Below, piece after piece: positions 21,793-31,927 of a stretch of DNA of 64,000 bases. How positions within the stretch are numbered: the stretch's first letter is position 1; every line of letters begins with the position of its first letter. The translations under genes and the position numbers were made by a program. Location of the stretch: assembly GCA_022009795.1 (NCBI GenBank), contig CP091724.1, positions 1,153,501 through 1,217,500 on the forward strand. The letters run 5' to 3'. The DNA is from Anaerotruncus sp. (lineage in GTDB: Bacteria; Bacillota; Clostridia; Oscillospirales; Acutalibacteraceae). A model generated the notes under the pieces. It was given only the letters and a program-made list of their open reading frames with translations. It had not been told where the DNA came from and ran no database searches.

Positions 21793-21846
21793 ATTTTATC
21801 AATCCGTTCATAATCCGTCAATATGTTTCTTTCATTTTCGTTCATT
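21793..21846 (-). promoter_or_regulatory. fru operon promoter with possible FruR operator
   Basis: Reading the minus strand, TTGACG (21821-21816) and TAAAAT (21798-21793) are 17 nt apart, upstream of fruR. Just upstream of the -35 is a tandem GAACGAAAATGAAAGAA-like element (21829-21845), of the kind bound by DeoR-family repressors. The promoter call is solid by spacing. The operator is an inference. Confidence 0.55.
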
Positions 21847-21934
21847 TCAACAGTGATTTGCCGCTTTTTATTGCTTTTTGCACAACAGATCAATTCATTT
21901 TTTTGACTGTTTTTTTGACCGTTTTATCAAATCG

Positions 21935-21964
21935 CCTAAAAAAACGCTCATCGGTTTTTTTAGG
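21935..21964. terminator. AT-rich hairpin between fruR and nfnB
   Basis: CCTAAAAAAAC pairs with GTTTTTTTAGG over 11 bp with an 8-nt loop. It lies in the otherwise gene-free 21754-22071 stretch, between the nfnB terminator and the fru promoter. It may insulate the two units or act as a weak terminator. Confidence 0.4.
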
Positions 21965-22009
21965 GTTTAACCGTATGTTTCCCTGTTCGACAACCGAATT
22001 TAATTAAAT

Positions 22010-22044
22010 AAAAAAAAACGTGTGCATTCAAAAGAACACACACG
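22010..22044 (-). terminator. Terminator of nfnAB
   Basis: On the minus strand CGTGTGTG pairs with the partner CGTGTG arm (22019-22024 with 22039-22044) and is followed by a run of nine T. It lies about 30 nt after the nfnB stop. Confidence 0.7.
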
Positions 22045-22071
22045 CTTAACATTACTGCTTGATTTTGAAAA

Positions 22072-23462
22072 TCATTCGGCTTTATCTGCGCCAGAAAGAT
22101 ATTTGTCTATCGCTGCGGCGGATTTTTTACCCGCGCCCATAGCCTTGATAACGGTTGCGGCGCCCGTTACGGTGTCACCGCCGGCAAAAACGCCCGCTCT
22201 GGAGGTTCTGCCGTCCTCATCCGCAACAATACAGCCGCGTTTATCAACCTCAAGCCCCATTGTTGTGGTTTTGATGAGCGGATTCGGCGAAGTGCCTATT
22301 GCAATAATAACACTGTCCACATCAACAACATGATTGCTGCCCTCAACCGCCTTGGGGCTTCTTCTGCCGGATTCATCAGGCTCGCCAAGCTCCATATCAA
22401 CGCATTCAATGCCGCAAACATTATGATCCTCATCGCCTAAAATGCGCACGGGATTTTTGAGCGTTTTAAATTCAATAAGCTCTTCCTGCGCGTTTTCAAC
22501 CTCTTCTGCTCTTGCAGGCAGTTCGTCCATAGAACGGCGATAAATAACATAAACCTTCTCCGCGCCGAGCCTCATTGCGCACCTTGCGGCATCCATTGCA
22601 ACATTTCCGCCGCCCACAACAGCCACATGCTTACCGTGCTGAACGGGGGTACGGCTGTCGTCCTTATAAGCCTTCATAAGATTTATACGGGTAAGAAATT
22701 CATTTGCAGAATAAACGCCTTTAAGATTTTCGCCCTCTATGCCCATAAACCTCGGCAGGCCGGCGCCCGAACCGATGAATACGGCGTCATATTTGGTGAG
22801 AATATCATCAACCGAAATACTGCGGCCGATAACAACATTTGTTTCTATATCAACGCCGAGGGCCTTTAATCCCTCAACCTCTTTTGCTACGATTGCCTTG
22901 GGAAGCCTGAATTCGGGAATGCCGTAAACAAGCACACCGCCTGCAACATGAAGTGCCTCAAAAATCGTGACGGAGTAGCCGAGCTGAGCCAAATCGCCGG
23001 CACAGGTTAACGAGCTTGGACCGGAACCTATTACCGCAACCTTTTTGCCGTTTTTTTGGATATCCGCAGGCGTAATTTCCGAATGCTCGTTATGATAATC
23101 GGCAACAAATCTTTCAAGCCTGCCTATTGCAACAGGCTCGCCTTTTATACCGCGAACACATTTTGATTCGCACTGCCTTTCCTGCGGGCAAACTCTGCCG
23201 CACACAGCAGACAAAGCAGAGGTTTTTTTGCAATAACCTTATATGCCTCTTCAAACTTGCCTTCTGCCACAAGTGAAATAAATTCCGGAATGGAAATATT
23301 AACCGGGCAACCTGAAACACAAGGATGATGCTTGCAATTTAAGCATCTTTTTGCCTCTTCGATTGCCGTTTCGGCATCATAGCCGAGCGCAACTTCTTTA
23401 AAATTTCTGTTTCTTACCAAAGGATCTTGGCAAGGCATCGGGTGTCTGCCGCTGTTATTCAT
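22072..23462 (-). CDS. nfnB: NADH-dependent reduced ferredoxin:NADP oxidoreductase subunit B, one frameshift
   Basis: Large subunit of the electron-bifurcating transhydrogenase, which couples NADH and reduced ferredoxin to NADP reduction. It is homologous to the small subunit of glutamate synthase. The N-terminal Fe-S domain has CLNCKHHPCVSGCPV and CGRVCPQERQCESKCVRG. Then an FAD site KVAVIGSGPSSLTCAGDLAQLGY and an NADPH site VAVVGGGNVAMDAARCAMRLG, closing with GVFAGGDTVTGAATVIKAMGAGKKSA. A one-base break in a T run at about 23222. The start overlaps the nfnA stop by 3 nt. A glutamate synthase subunit is the alternative reading, but the partner gene argues for Nfn. Confidence 0.88.
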
Positions 23463-24298
23463 CACTGCTGCACCTCCTGCTTTAAAAGATTGCATTCTTC
23501 CTCGCGTTCAAATTTTTTATACATTGAGCCGCGCTCCATAGCTTCATCATAGTCAACGAGATGGCCGTCAAACTCGGGGCCGTCAACACAGGCAAATTTT
23601 GTTTCGCCGCCAACGGTGAGCCTGCACCCTCCGCACATTCCGGTGCCGTCTATCATAATGGGATTCATGGAAACAATCGTTTTGATTCCGTATTCCTTGG
23701 TGAGTTTTGAAACAAACTTCATCATCGGGATCGGGCCGATTGCCATAACAAGATCATAATTTTCACCCGAATCGATAAGCGATTTAAGTGCATCCGTTAC
23801 AAAGCCTTTGGTGCCTGTGGAGCCGTCATCGCTCACAAGCACATATTTATCCGAAACGGATTCAAATTCCTTTTGCAGAATAACAAGATCTTTATTTCTG
23901 AAGCCGACTATCGAATGAACCGTTGCGCCGCATGCCGCGAATTTTTTTGCAACCGGATAAGCGATTGCCGTGCCTACGCCGCCGCCAACAACGGCCACCT
24001 TTTTATAGCCCTCTGTTTTTGTGGGATTGCCGAGCGGGCCCACAAAATCCTCTATATAATCGCCTGCGTTTTTCATATTAAGGCGGGTTGTTTCCGCACC
24101 CACAACCTGAAAAATAATCGTTACTGTTTCTTTTTCTCTGTTAAAATCCGCAATTGTGAGCGGCACTCTTTCGCCGTTCTTATCAACACGAAGAATTATG
24201 AACTGACCCGGCTCCGCCTTTTTTGCAACAAACGGCGCCTCAATAACCATTTTGGTTACGGTGCTGTTCAACTCCTCTTTGCTGAGAATTTTATACAT
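23462..24298 (-). CDS. nfnA: NADH-dependent reduced ferredoxin:NADP oxidoreductase subunit A
   Basis: 278-residue FAD/[2Fe-2S] subunit of the Nfn complex (SudB/PyrK-like). FAD-binding region PFVAKKAEPGQFIILRVDKNGERVPLTIAD, NAD-binding VAVVGGGVGTAIAYPVAKKFA, and a C-terminal iron-sulfur motif MCGGCRLTVGGETKFACVDGPEFDGHLVDYDE. No frame breaks. Preceded by an AGAGAGGGCAGAG site and an AT-rich promoter region. First gene of the nfnAB operon; the overlap with nfnB suggests balanced translation of the two subunits. Confidence 0.9.
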   Translation of the reverse strand: MYKILSKEELNSTVTKMVIEAPFVAKKAEPGQFIILRVDKNGERVPLTIADFNREKETVTIIFQVVGAETTRLNMKNAGDYIEDFVGPLGNPTKTEGYKKVAVVGGGVGTAIAYPVAKKFAACGATVHSIVGFRNKDLVILQKEFESVSDKYVLVSDDGSTGTKGFVTDALKSLIDSGENYDLVMAIGPIPMMKFVSKLTKEYGIKTIVSMNPIMIDGTGMCGGCRLTVGGETKFACVDGPEFDGHLVDYDEAMERGSMYKKFEREEECNLLKQEVQQ

Positions 24299-24399
24299 TA
24301 AACTCTGCCCTCTCTTAGCCTCATTACATAATGAAACAATTGTTATAATTTTTAATCTTATAAATTATATTATATGCAAATATTTTTTACAATAAGGAA

Positions 24400-24444
24400 G
24401 CCGCCTTTTTTGAATATTTGCACGAAATACTCATTTAAGGCGGC
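24400..24444 (-). terminator. Long hairpin after the arabinofuranosidase gene
   Basis: GCCGCCTT (24400-24407) pairs with AAGGCGGC (24437-24444), and inner bases pair imperfectly. It sits after the GH51 stop on the minus strand and probably ends that transcript, though a strong T run is lacking. Otherwise the 24299-24531 gap holds the AT-rich nfnA promoter. Confidence 0.5.
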
Positions 24445-24531
24445 CTGTTTTTAGGTGAAATTGACTTTTAAAAAGAGCCGAAATTTGGCTTATTTACCTA
24501 ATATTTTTATATTTAGTTTATAATTGGAAAA

Positions 24532-26030
24532 TCATTTTGCAAGCCTGATAACATTCCAACTAAAGGGCTTAAGCTCGGCGGTAACGGTTTTGCCGTCCGC
24601 TTCGGGCAGCTCGTTTTTATGCGGCTTAACGGTTACGGCGTCAAATCCGTTTTCGGCTTTTTTATCATACCCATCCATTGAAATAAATTCAACCGGGTTT
24701 ATATCCGTCAAAATCCAGCATATTAACGGTGAGAAGCGCGCTTTCATCAAGGCTTTTGTTTACGCAAAAAATAACAGCCTCTTCACGCTCCTCATCGTAA
24801 GTGGCAATAGCCTCAAGATAAGGCACATCCGTAAATTCTTTGCAATCGTATTTCGGGCAATCTATAAGCGGACGAAGCGCCGCACCCCTGCCGAAGTTTG
24901 AAAGATGCATAAAGGGATAAAAAAATAGTTTGCTCAAAAGCTCCGCCGCCCGTTTTTGTGTGAAAAATCGGCGCGATAACATTAACAAGCTGTGCCAGGC
25001 AGGCGACTTTAATTCTGTCGCAATGGCGAAGAAGGGTTATGAGCATTGAGCCTATCATCAGCGCATCCTCAAAATTATAAATATCCTCCAAAAGTGCCGG
25101 CGCCATGCTCCATTTTTCAAACGGCGCATCGTTGGAATGATACCAAACATTCCATTCGTCAAACGAAAGATTTATTGTTTTGTTTGAGCGTTTTTTCGCC
25201 TTAACATAATCGCAGGTGCAGATAACGGAATAGATAAATTCATCAAGCTCTAAGGTTTTGGCAAGGAAGCTCTGCACATCATCCGTTTTATTATCGTAAT
25301 ACTGATGAAGCGAAACATAATCAATGCTGTCATAAGCCACATCAAGGCTTTCCTCTTCCCACTTGCCGAAGGTTTTTGAATTTCTGCTGGAAGAGCCGCA
25401 CAAAACCGTTTCGATTTCGGGATCCGTCCATTTCATAACCTTAGAGGCTTCAAGAGCTGCGCGGCCGTATTCAACGGCGGTTTTTGCGCCCATTTGCCAA
25501 GCGCCGTCCATTTCATTGCCGAGGCACCAAAGCTTTATTCCGTAAGGCTCCTGCACACCGTGACTTTTTCTGAGATCCGACCAATACGTGCCGCCCTTGT
25601 GGTTGCAATATTCCACAAGATTTCTTGCTGCGTCTGCACCGCGTGTGCCGAGATTTACCGCCATCATGCATTCCGTGTTTGCCTTTTTGCACCATTTCAT
25701 AAATTCGTTTGTGCCAAAGGTGTTCGGCTCGGTTGTGCCCCAGGCAAGATCAAGCCTTTTGGGTCTGTTTTTAACGGGGCCGACACCGTCCTCCCAATTA
25801 TAGCCGGAAACGAAATTTCCGCCGGGATAGCGAACGATCGGCACATTCAGCTTTTTAACAAGCTCGATAACATCCTGCCTAAAGCCGTTTTCATCCGCGG
25901 TAGGGTGACCGGGTTCATAAATTCCGCCGTAAACCGCTCTGCCCAAATGCTCTATAAAAGAGCCGTATATTCTTTTATCGATTTCGCCGATTTTTAAATT
26001 CCTTGGCGATTGTGATTTTTTTGCTTTCAT
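24532..26030 (-). CDS. abfA: Alpha-L-arabinofuranosidase, GH51, frameshifted
   Basis: Removes arabinofuranosyl groups from arabinan, arabinoxylan or their oligomers. Family features: IYGSFIEHLGRAVYGGIYEPGHP at the N terminus, VPIVRYPGGNFVSGYNWEDGVGP, CLGNEMDGAWQMG containing the acid/base Glu, and SFDEWNVWYH with the nucleophile Glu. The C-terminal beta domain gives FVNKSLDESALLTVNM-like sequence and SWNVIRLAK at the end. Breaks near 24930 and 24715. No signal peptide, so it acts in the cytoplasm on imported oligosaccharides, fitting the sugar symporter next door. About 499 residues, normal for GH51. Confidence 0.92.
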
Positions 26031-26196
26031 AATAAAAAAACCGATGCCTTTCTGCATTTTTTTAATTATCTTATCATAAAACATAATCAAAATAAAGAGC
26101 TTTCTTGCATTGATTTAAATAAATATGCCGAAACCGCGTCGGCGCAGCTAAAAAGCATATTATGTGTTTTTTTGACCGTTTATCGGAAAAGCGCAG

Positions 26197-26236
26197 AAAA
26201 AAATCCGCCGATACTTACCGTATTGGCAGATTTTTT
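26197..26236 (-). terminator. Terminator after the GPH symporter gene
   Basis: On the minus strand AAAAAATCTGCC and AATAC fold back on GTAT, GGCGGATT and a following T7 run. It lies about 65 nt after the transporter stop and separates it from abfA. The rest of the 26031-26300 gap is AT-rich and probably carries the abfA promoter, but I cannot fix its boxes. Confidence 0.65.
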
Positions 26237-26300
26237 AACAGTGCAACGCGCAAAGCTCAAAAAGCTTAAAACCACATTCTTCTTTATGCAATATATTCTT

Positions 26301-27761
26301 TTAATCCGCATTTCTGCGTGCGGCAAGCGCATCTGAAATATCGGCTTTCTTTTGACCCACGATATCATATTTAAACATGGGAATAATCGAAAGCAGCGCA
26401 AGAATACCTGGCAACGCCGTGTAAGCAAAGAAAATGATATCCTTTGTGCCCGTGGTAAAGCTGCCGGAGCTTAAAGCCTCATAATAACCGGATTTTTGAA
26501 CGAATATAAGGCCGACTGCCGTGCCGAGCGCAAGGCAAACCTTAATGGTGAGGGTAAGAATGGAATAACAAGCGCCCTCCATTCTTTTACCGGTTTCATA
26601 TTCATAATAGTCAACCGTGTCCGCCGTCATAATCATGGGCATAAGCGTTACGGCACCGAATTGCAGGCCGATAAGGAACAGTGAAGCATAGAAAAGCACG
26701 GTAAGCACGGTGCTTTCGGGGTTTTTGAACCAAAAATGGCCGATTACAAACGAGAATATCGACGCCGCAAAGCCGTAAACCGAAAGCAGAATATATGCAT
26801 TTCTTTCATTCAGCTTTTTAATGAGCAGCGGGCAAAGCGCCATACTTATCATGGAGCCGACCGCCGTTACTATACCGAGAACGGCAACAAGATTTTTGGC
26901 TGCCGAGGATAACCGTTGCGGACTGCACCTGAATACCCATTGCCATTTGCCTGCCGAAGCCGAGGAAATAAGAGATTATAACAAGCTGGAAGGGCTTATT
27001 GTTTTTAAGCGCGGCAAGCATATCCTTAAAGGTGGTTTTTTCCTGCGAGGCGTTTGTTACTCTTTCTTTATTTATAATCGGAATAAGCGCAAAGAGAACA
27101 CAGCCGAAAATCGCAGTGAGGAGCGCGGTGAAGAAATATTCGCTGCTGATCATCGGCACATCCGTTTCGCCGCTTTTAACAAAAACCTTTGATCCGCCCG
27201 GGATTATAAGGCAAACTATCGGCACTATAACAACGCAGGCGGAAAAGCCGATTTGCTTAAATGTGTTTGAAATCGAAACCACATTTGTGCGCTCCGTGGG
27301 ATTGGGAGTGAGCGCCGAAGCAATGCCCTGGGAGGGAACATCGCCCATCGTCATTGCGATGCTCCAAACAAGATAGGTGATAAAAATCCAAACATAAAGC
27401 CCAAAGCCCTTAAACGGCACCTTAACAAACACAATTGCCGTAAACACAAGCAGCGGCACGATTGAATAAACAATCATTGATTTGAATTTGCCCATTTTGC
27501 TTTTGGAACGGTCTATCAAATTGCCGACAACGGGATCGGCAACGGCGGAAACGATTTTTTTGCCACAAGAATCAAAATGGCAACCACACTTACATTTGCG
27601 CCGAGGATAGAGCCGTCAAACTCTGCCTGATATGAGTTTAAAAGCCCCACTATTGCCTGAAATCCAAAAAGGCCGAGCGAATATGCGGCAACCTCTTTAA
27701 AACTCATATACTTTTTTGATGTTGCGCCCGCATTGGGCGCCGCAGCTGCTTTTTCAGCCAT
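26301..27761 (-). CDS. GPH-family sugar:cation symporter, frameshifted
   Basis: Glycoside-pentoside-hexuronide transporter (MFS-like, about 485 residues, 12 helices). It starts with a short hydrophilic Ala-rich tail, then MSFKEVAAYSLGLFGFQAIVGLL. Corrected sequence across the break at about 27560 reads VSAVADPVVGNLIDRSKSKMGKFK, matching the GPH D-P-x-x-G-x-x-D-R-T/S signature between helices 2 and 3. Later: GDVPSQGIASALTPNPTERT and DTVDYYEYETGKRMEGACYS, the second conserved loop. A second break lies at about 26900. Likely imports arabinosides or xylosides for the adjacent GH51 enzyme. Confidence 0.87.
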
Positions 27762-27914
27762 AAAAATGCTCCTTTCTTAAACAACCGATTTCTGCATATG
27801 CCGTGTTAAGGCACCCGTTAATTCAAAGAAATTATTCTAACCTGCTTTTGCACAAAAAAATCCCGGCTGCTTAATATAAACAAAATAAATAAAACTATCT
27901 CAAAACGCAAAAGA

Positions 27915-27945
27915 GCGGAAACAACACGCCATTGTGTTGTTCCGC
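27915..27945 (-). terminator. Terminator hairpin after the SDR gene
   Basis: GCGGAA, an extra A and CAACAC pair with GTGTTG and TTCCGC around GCCATT. On the minus strand it is followed by T-rich sequence. It lies about 80 nt after the SDR stop. Confidence 0.6.
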
Positions 27946-28023
27946 ACTTTAATTTAAACAGTGAGCAGGCCCGATTTCGGCTCTGCGGCTTTATGCAGCA
28001 GTGCCGAGTTCATTAGCTTATGC

Positions 28024-28864
28024 TCAATTTCTGAAAACATCGTTAAATAAATCAATATCAGCGGCTTTCATGATTGCGCTGAAAAGGCGCGAGCCGTTTA
28101 CGGGCAAAAAGCTTGCCGAAAACGCTCATTGCATGCGCATCCATGCCGTGAATTTGAAGAGCCTGCTTATGCTCGATGCCAAACATAATCATCTTAACCA
28201 TAAGATCGCAATCGGTGGAAATCATATCCATAACCTTTTGACCTTTGCCGCCGTCGTTCTTTTGATCGCGGAAAATATCCGTTTTGGTGAAACCGGGGCA
28301 AACGAGACCCACATAAATCTTGCCGCGGAATTCCTCGCGAAGAGCCTCTGTGAAGCCTTTAAGAGCCGCCTTGGAAGCTGAATACATGCTTGTGCCTGCA
28401 AGGCTCATAAGAGCAGCAGATGAATCTATATTTACGATTCCGGGATCATTGCTTTCCATAAGCATGGGAAGCAGTGCCTTAATGGAATAAACGCAGGAAT
28501 AGAAATTGATGTTGATTGCCTTTTTCAATTTCATCCATTTCATAGCGATCAAATCTTTTGAATTTGGGAAGAATGCCGGCATTGTTAACAAGAACATCGA
28601 TCTTAACGCCCTCATCTTTAAGCTCCTGAGCAAAATTTACCCAGTTTTCATTCTTTGAAACATCAAAAAGCTTATAGGAAAATTGCTCTGCATATGTTGG
28701 GCCGAGTTCTTCGATAAACTTTTTCATCTTCGGTTCGCTTCTTGCAACGCCGATAACCTTACAACCGTGTTTTTTGATAAGTGTGGCTGCAATGCCAGCA
28801 CCCATGCCGCCGGAAGCACCCGTTACGATACAGGTTTTTTTCCGCTAAGCCAACAATTTGACAT
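28024..28864 (-). CDS. Short-chain dehydrogenase/reductase, frameshifted
   Basis: NAD(P)-dependent oxidoreductase of the classical SDR fold. CIVTGASGGMGAGIAATLIKK is the Rossmann TGxxxGxG motif. VLVNNAGI is the NNAG motif. The catalytic Ser lies in VNIDSSAAL, and YSASKAALKG carries YxxxK. LVCPGFTKTDIF follows. Breaks at about 28835, 28530 and 28080. Correcting the last one gives LPVNGSRLFSAIMKAADI, DLFNDVFRN and a TGA at 28024, which looks more natural than the uncorrected end. GGAGG precedes the ATG at 28864. The substrate is unknown. Confidence 0.82.
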
Positions 28865-29011
28865 AAAATTTACCTCCGTACTTAACATCGTATATAATAA
28901 TATACATTACAAAGCTATTATACTAAATCAAAAAAATTTTTACAAGAACTAAAACGGAATTATTTCTTTCTTTTTACTCAAATTATTCTTAAATTTTCAA
29001 AAAATCAAAAA

Positions 29012-29035
29012 GGCGGCCGCAAAATGCAGACCGCC
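29012..29035 (-). terminator. Terminator after bioY-DUF1284
   Basis: On the minus strand GGCGG..C and GCCGCC form a stem of about 6 bp with one bulge, followed by TTTTTGATTTTTTG. It ends the bioY operon. Confidence 0.6.
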
Positions 29036-29075
29036 TAAGAGGTTTTATTCGGCACAAACACGCATACTGCGCCGA

Positions 29076-29375
29076 TTATTTATTTTTACAGATATCAAAC
29101 CACATACAGTCAAAGCAAATCTTTTCAATATTGCCGCTTCCGAGCATCTTGGTTTTTAAATCATATTTTCCAACCTTGGCCTCGTTAACACAAACACCGT
29201 TTTGCAAATTCGGGCACGCGCGGCAAATATCGTCCGCACAAAGCACAAGCTCGTATTCCTCGCCGGATTCAATTCGCTTTTTAATATCCGCCATATTCCT
29301 GCAAAATTCGGGGCTGTAGCCTTTGCCTTCGAATCCGGGAATACAATTAAGATGATGATATCTAAGCCTTAACAT
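29076..29375 (-). CDS. DUF1284 cysteine-rich protein
   Basis: 99-residue soluble protein. It opens MLRLRYHHLNCIPGFEGKGYSPEF, the conserved start of DUF1284. It carries a cluster of cysteines (LCADDICRACPNLQNGVC and KICFDCMWFDICKNK) likely to bind metal or an iron-sulfur cluster. The function of the family is not known. I chose the internal ATG at 29375 because it matches the family start. It overlaps the bioY stop by 14 nt, so the two are almost certainly co-translated and share BirA control. Confidence 0.82.
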   Translation of the reverse strand: MLRLRYHHLNCIPGFEGKGYSPEFCRNMADIKKRIESGEEYELVLCADDICRACPNLQNGVCVNEAKVGKYDLKTKMLGSGNIEKICFDCMWFDICKNK

Positions 29376-29967
29376 GCTTATCGAGCGCCTTGCAAAGCAC
29401 CGTGGCAACAATGATTTTAACAAGATCGGGGATAAGAAACGGCACAACGCATGCAGAAAGTGCGGCACCGAGTGTGATTGCGCCTGTGTTTTTGGTGTAA
29501 ACAATCATAAACCAAGCCGTTCCGAAAGCATAGCAAACAAGAATACCCACTATCATCGAAACAACATATACCCATGTTTTTTTGCCGAAAAGCTTTAATG
29601 CGCCGCCCACGATAAGTGCGGTAAAGATAAAGCCGACAATATATCCGCCCGTTGAGCCGAAGAGCACGCCGGGGCCTGCCGAAAAGCCCGCATAAACGGG
29701 AACGCCGATAAGACCGAGCAAAATATAAATCAAAACCGAGAAGGTGCCCCTTTTAAGCCCCAAAAGTGCGGAGGCTATGCAAACGCCCATAGTTTGCAGG
29801 GTGATAGGAATTGTGAGAGGAATCTGGATCCACGAGCAAACGGCAATCAAAGCCGCAAACACACCGATATAAACCACATCAATCGTTTTGAACTTGCTCT
29901 TTTTCGGCGCGGAATTTTCCGCGGGAGCTTGAGCATTTTTAATTTTTTCCTGCATAATAATCACCAT
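29362..29967 (-). CDS. bioY: Biotin ECF transporter S component BioY
   Basis: Substrate-binding membrane subunit of the biotin ECF transporter. Helices: VVYIGVFAALIAVCSWIQIPL, the signature ITLQTMGVCIASALLGLKRGTFSVLIYILLG, then LIGVPVYAGFSAGPGVLFGSTGGYIVGFI, and three more. No frame breaks. Start uncertain: ATG 29967, GTG 29964 (5 nt after AAAGG) or ATG 29955 (MQEKIKNAQ). No energising ATPase genes are nearby, so it probably uses the shared ECF module. A BirA-like operator lies over its promoter. Confidence 0.9.
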   Translation of the reverse strand: MVIIMQEKIKNAQAPAENSAPKKSKFKTIDVVYIGVFAALIAVCSWIQIPLTIPITLQTMGVCIASALLGLKRGTFSVLIYILLGLIGVPVYAGFSAGPGVLFGSTGGYIVGFIFTALIVGGALKLFGKKTWVYVVSMIVGILVCYAFGTAWFMIVYTKNTGAITLGAALSACVVPFLIPDLVKIIVATVLCKALDKHVKA

Positions 29968-29992
29968 AGCCTTTCAGGCAACAAATAGTTTA

Positions 29993-30115
29993 TTAAAAAT
30001 CACCTGATTGACCTGCGTTGCCTGAACAGGCGTAAATGGTGATTTCTGCCGGTTCAAAATTATGCCGCAGGCAAATTTTGAAGGCAATATAATTTGACAG
30101 TGTGATTTTTTTCAC
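29993..30115 (-). CDS. Possible 40-codon leader ORF upstream of bioY
   Basis: A GTG codon placed 8 nt after AGGAG opens 40 codons without a break (begins VKKITLSNYIAFKICL, ends AGQSGDF), stopping 26-38 nt before bioY. It fills most of the leader between the bioY promoter and bioY. Inside it are inverted repeats (AAATCACC with GGTGATTT; GTTGCCTGA with TCAGGCAAC), so the DNA may instead, or also, be a structured leader RNA. I recognise no homologue. Confidence 0.4.
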   Translation of the reverse strand: MKKITLSNYIAFKICLRHNFEPAEITIYACSGNAGQSGDF

Positions 30116-30147
30116 ACTAATTTCTCCTAAAAAAATATTTCTATATA

Positions 30148-30176
30148 TTTATAATACAGGTGCGTTAAATTGTCAA
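30148..30176 (-). promoter_or_regulatory. bioY promoter
   Basis: On the minus strand TTGACA (30176-30171) and TATAAA (30153-30148) are exactly 17 nt apart. The -35 box lies within the left half of the BirA-like operator, so bound repressor would block polymerase. Confidence 0.75.
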
Positions 30177-30202
30177 CCTTTATTTTGCAAAAAGGTTTAC
30201 AA
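30170..30202. promoter_or_regulatory. BirA (biotin repressor) operator
   Basis: TTGTCAACC (30170-30178), 15 nt, then GGTTTACAA (30194-30202). Half-sites and spacing fit the Firmicute BirA consensus TTGTwAACC-N14/16-GGTTwACAA. It lies between divergent bioY (-) and the sensor kinase (+), over the bioY -35. This supports biotin-dependent repression of bioY-DUF1284. Confidence 0.8.
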
Positions 30203-30228
30203 TTATACAATAAGCGAAATCTGCAAAG

Positions 30229-30257
30229 TTGAATAGTGCCCGAAAATATGTTAAAAT
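30229..30257 (+). promoter_or_regulatory. Promoter of the histidine kinase gene
   Basis: TTGAAT (30229-30234) and TAAAAT (30252-30257), 17 nt apart, lie 32 nt before the kinase ATG and just right of the BirA operator. Confidence 0.55.
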
Positions 30258-30288
30258 AAAGCATATTAAGGAAAGCGGCGTGCTGAAT

Positions 30289-31831
30289 ATGGCAAAAAAA
30301 TAAGCAAAGACACCATCCCGGAACACACAAAAAACATTAAAATAAACACGCGAATAATAATCACCTCCGTTTTGGCAATCATCATTCCGATAATTATAAT
30401 ATCGACGGCGGCAAGCATATTTTTTTACACTTCAAAAGATAAATATGATTTCACCTCCGTTACAGCTAAAAGCTACACCGTAATCAACCAAATTCAGTGG
30501 AGCCAAACGGTGAACGAAATCTCGGCAAACCTGGTGAATGACAAAGAGCCCGACCGCAAGCTTTCGGATTTAAAAAAATCGTTTCAACCGCTTGAAAAGC
30601 TCGGCACAATGATTTACATTGAGCAAAACGGAAGCGAATATTATTCAACGGGCAGTAAAGAAAAAAATTCTTGAAGAAGCACAACGCATCGCAAAAACGG
30701 ATATCACAAAAAATTCGTATTACTACGGCGAAAACGGTGTTTCCGTAATAGCTCACGCCCAAACGGAAACGAAAGCTATTTAATAGTTATCGCAAACGGC
30801 GACTACGATGTTCCGGACATCACAACCTCCGCCTCACCGCAAAGCGTTATAATCAAGCTTGCAAACAACACCGTTGCTATTTTTCAGCCTTTGCATTGCG
30901 ATATTTATAATTGCAATAATAATTATATCGCTGATAACCTCAAAAACCATTGTCGGACCTATTGAAAAAATAATCCGCGGCGCAGACGAAATTGCAAAAG
31001 GCAATCTTGATTATGAAATAGACTACAAATCCACAAACGAGCTTGGCCGCCTTGCTCAAAGCTTTAACGAAATGCGAATAAAGGTTAAAGATTCAATAGA
31101 GCAAAAAAACAAATCAGACCAACAGCAAAAGGAAATGATTGCCGGAATTGCGCACGACTTGCGAACTCCGTTGACCTCAATTAAGGGATATTTGGAGGGA
31201 ATAAGAGACGGCGTTGCAAACACACCCGAAAAAGCAGGCAAGATATTTTAACACGATATACGATTCGGCAAATTCAATGGAAAATATGCTTAATGATTTG
31301 CTTACGATTTCAAAGCTTGAGCTGGGCACAATAACGCTGCACCCCGAAAATGTTCGTATAAATGACTTTTTGCAATATGCAAAAGAGCTCGGCCGCGATT
31401 TGCAGGAGGCTGATTTTGATTTTGAAATAATCAACAGCTGCAAGAGCAATCCCCTGCTGAGCATTGATACTGACAGATTTGCAAGAGTTATAGACAACAT
31501 TATTTCAAACAGCATAAAATACAAGCGCGAGGGCGTTAAGGGCAAAATCACACTCAGTATTTCGGAATACGAGCACAGCGTTATTTTTGAAATTGCCGAT
31601 AACGGCATGGGAGTTGATAACGAAAGCCTCGGCAGAATATTCGATACGCTTTACAGAGCCGACAAAGCCCGCAGCAATGTGAGCAACGGCAGCGGGCTCG
31701 GACTTGCGGTTTGCCGCCAAATAGTGCAGCAGCACGGCGGGCTGATTTGGGCGCAAAATAATTCCCAAGGCGGTCTTTCGATATTTATTTCACTGCCGAA
31801 GCAGGAGGAAAGCGCAGCACCGAGGGCATAA
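30289..31831 (+). CDS. Two-component sensor histidine kinase, frameshifted
   Basis: Membrane sensor kinase. Helix 1 (ITSVLAIIIPIIIISTAASIFFY) and helix 2 (near 30890, IFIIAIIIISLI) flank an extracytoplasmic sensor of about 150 residues. HAMP: SKTIVGPIEKIIRGADEIAKGNLDYEI. Dimerisation/phospho-His: GIAHDLRTPLTSIKGYLEGI. ATPase: N-box IDNIISNSIKY, G1 IADNGMGVDNE, and SGLGLAVCRQIVQQHGG. Breaks at 30300, 30660, 30765, 30885 and 31250. Pairs with the response regulator 96 nt downstream. The signal is unknown. Confidence 0.9.
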
Positions 31832-31927
31832 TATTCCCGCCGCGCACAGGCAATTGCATTTTTATACCAAAAAGATCAAGCTGCCGCAAAGCGGCACATT
31901 TCAAATTAACCGAAAGGGACAAATAAT

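Noticed and set aside
23873..24301. Antisense open frame over nfnA
   Set aside because: It is a shadow of the intact, conserved nfnA frame and its protein is Cys/Arg/Asn-rich without any domain.
29970..30120. Known riboswitch class upstream of bioY
   Set aside because: The inverted repeats do not match a riboswitch core I can name, and the BirA operator already explains control.
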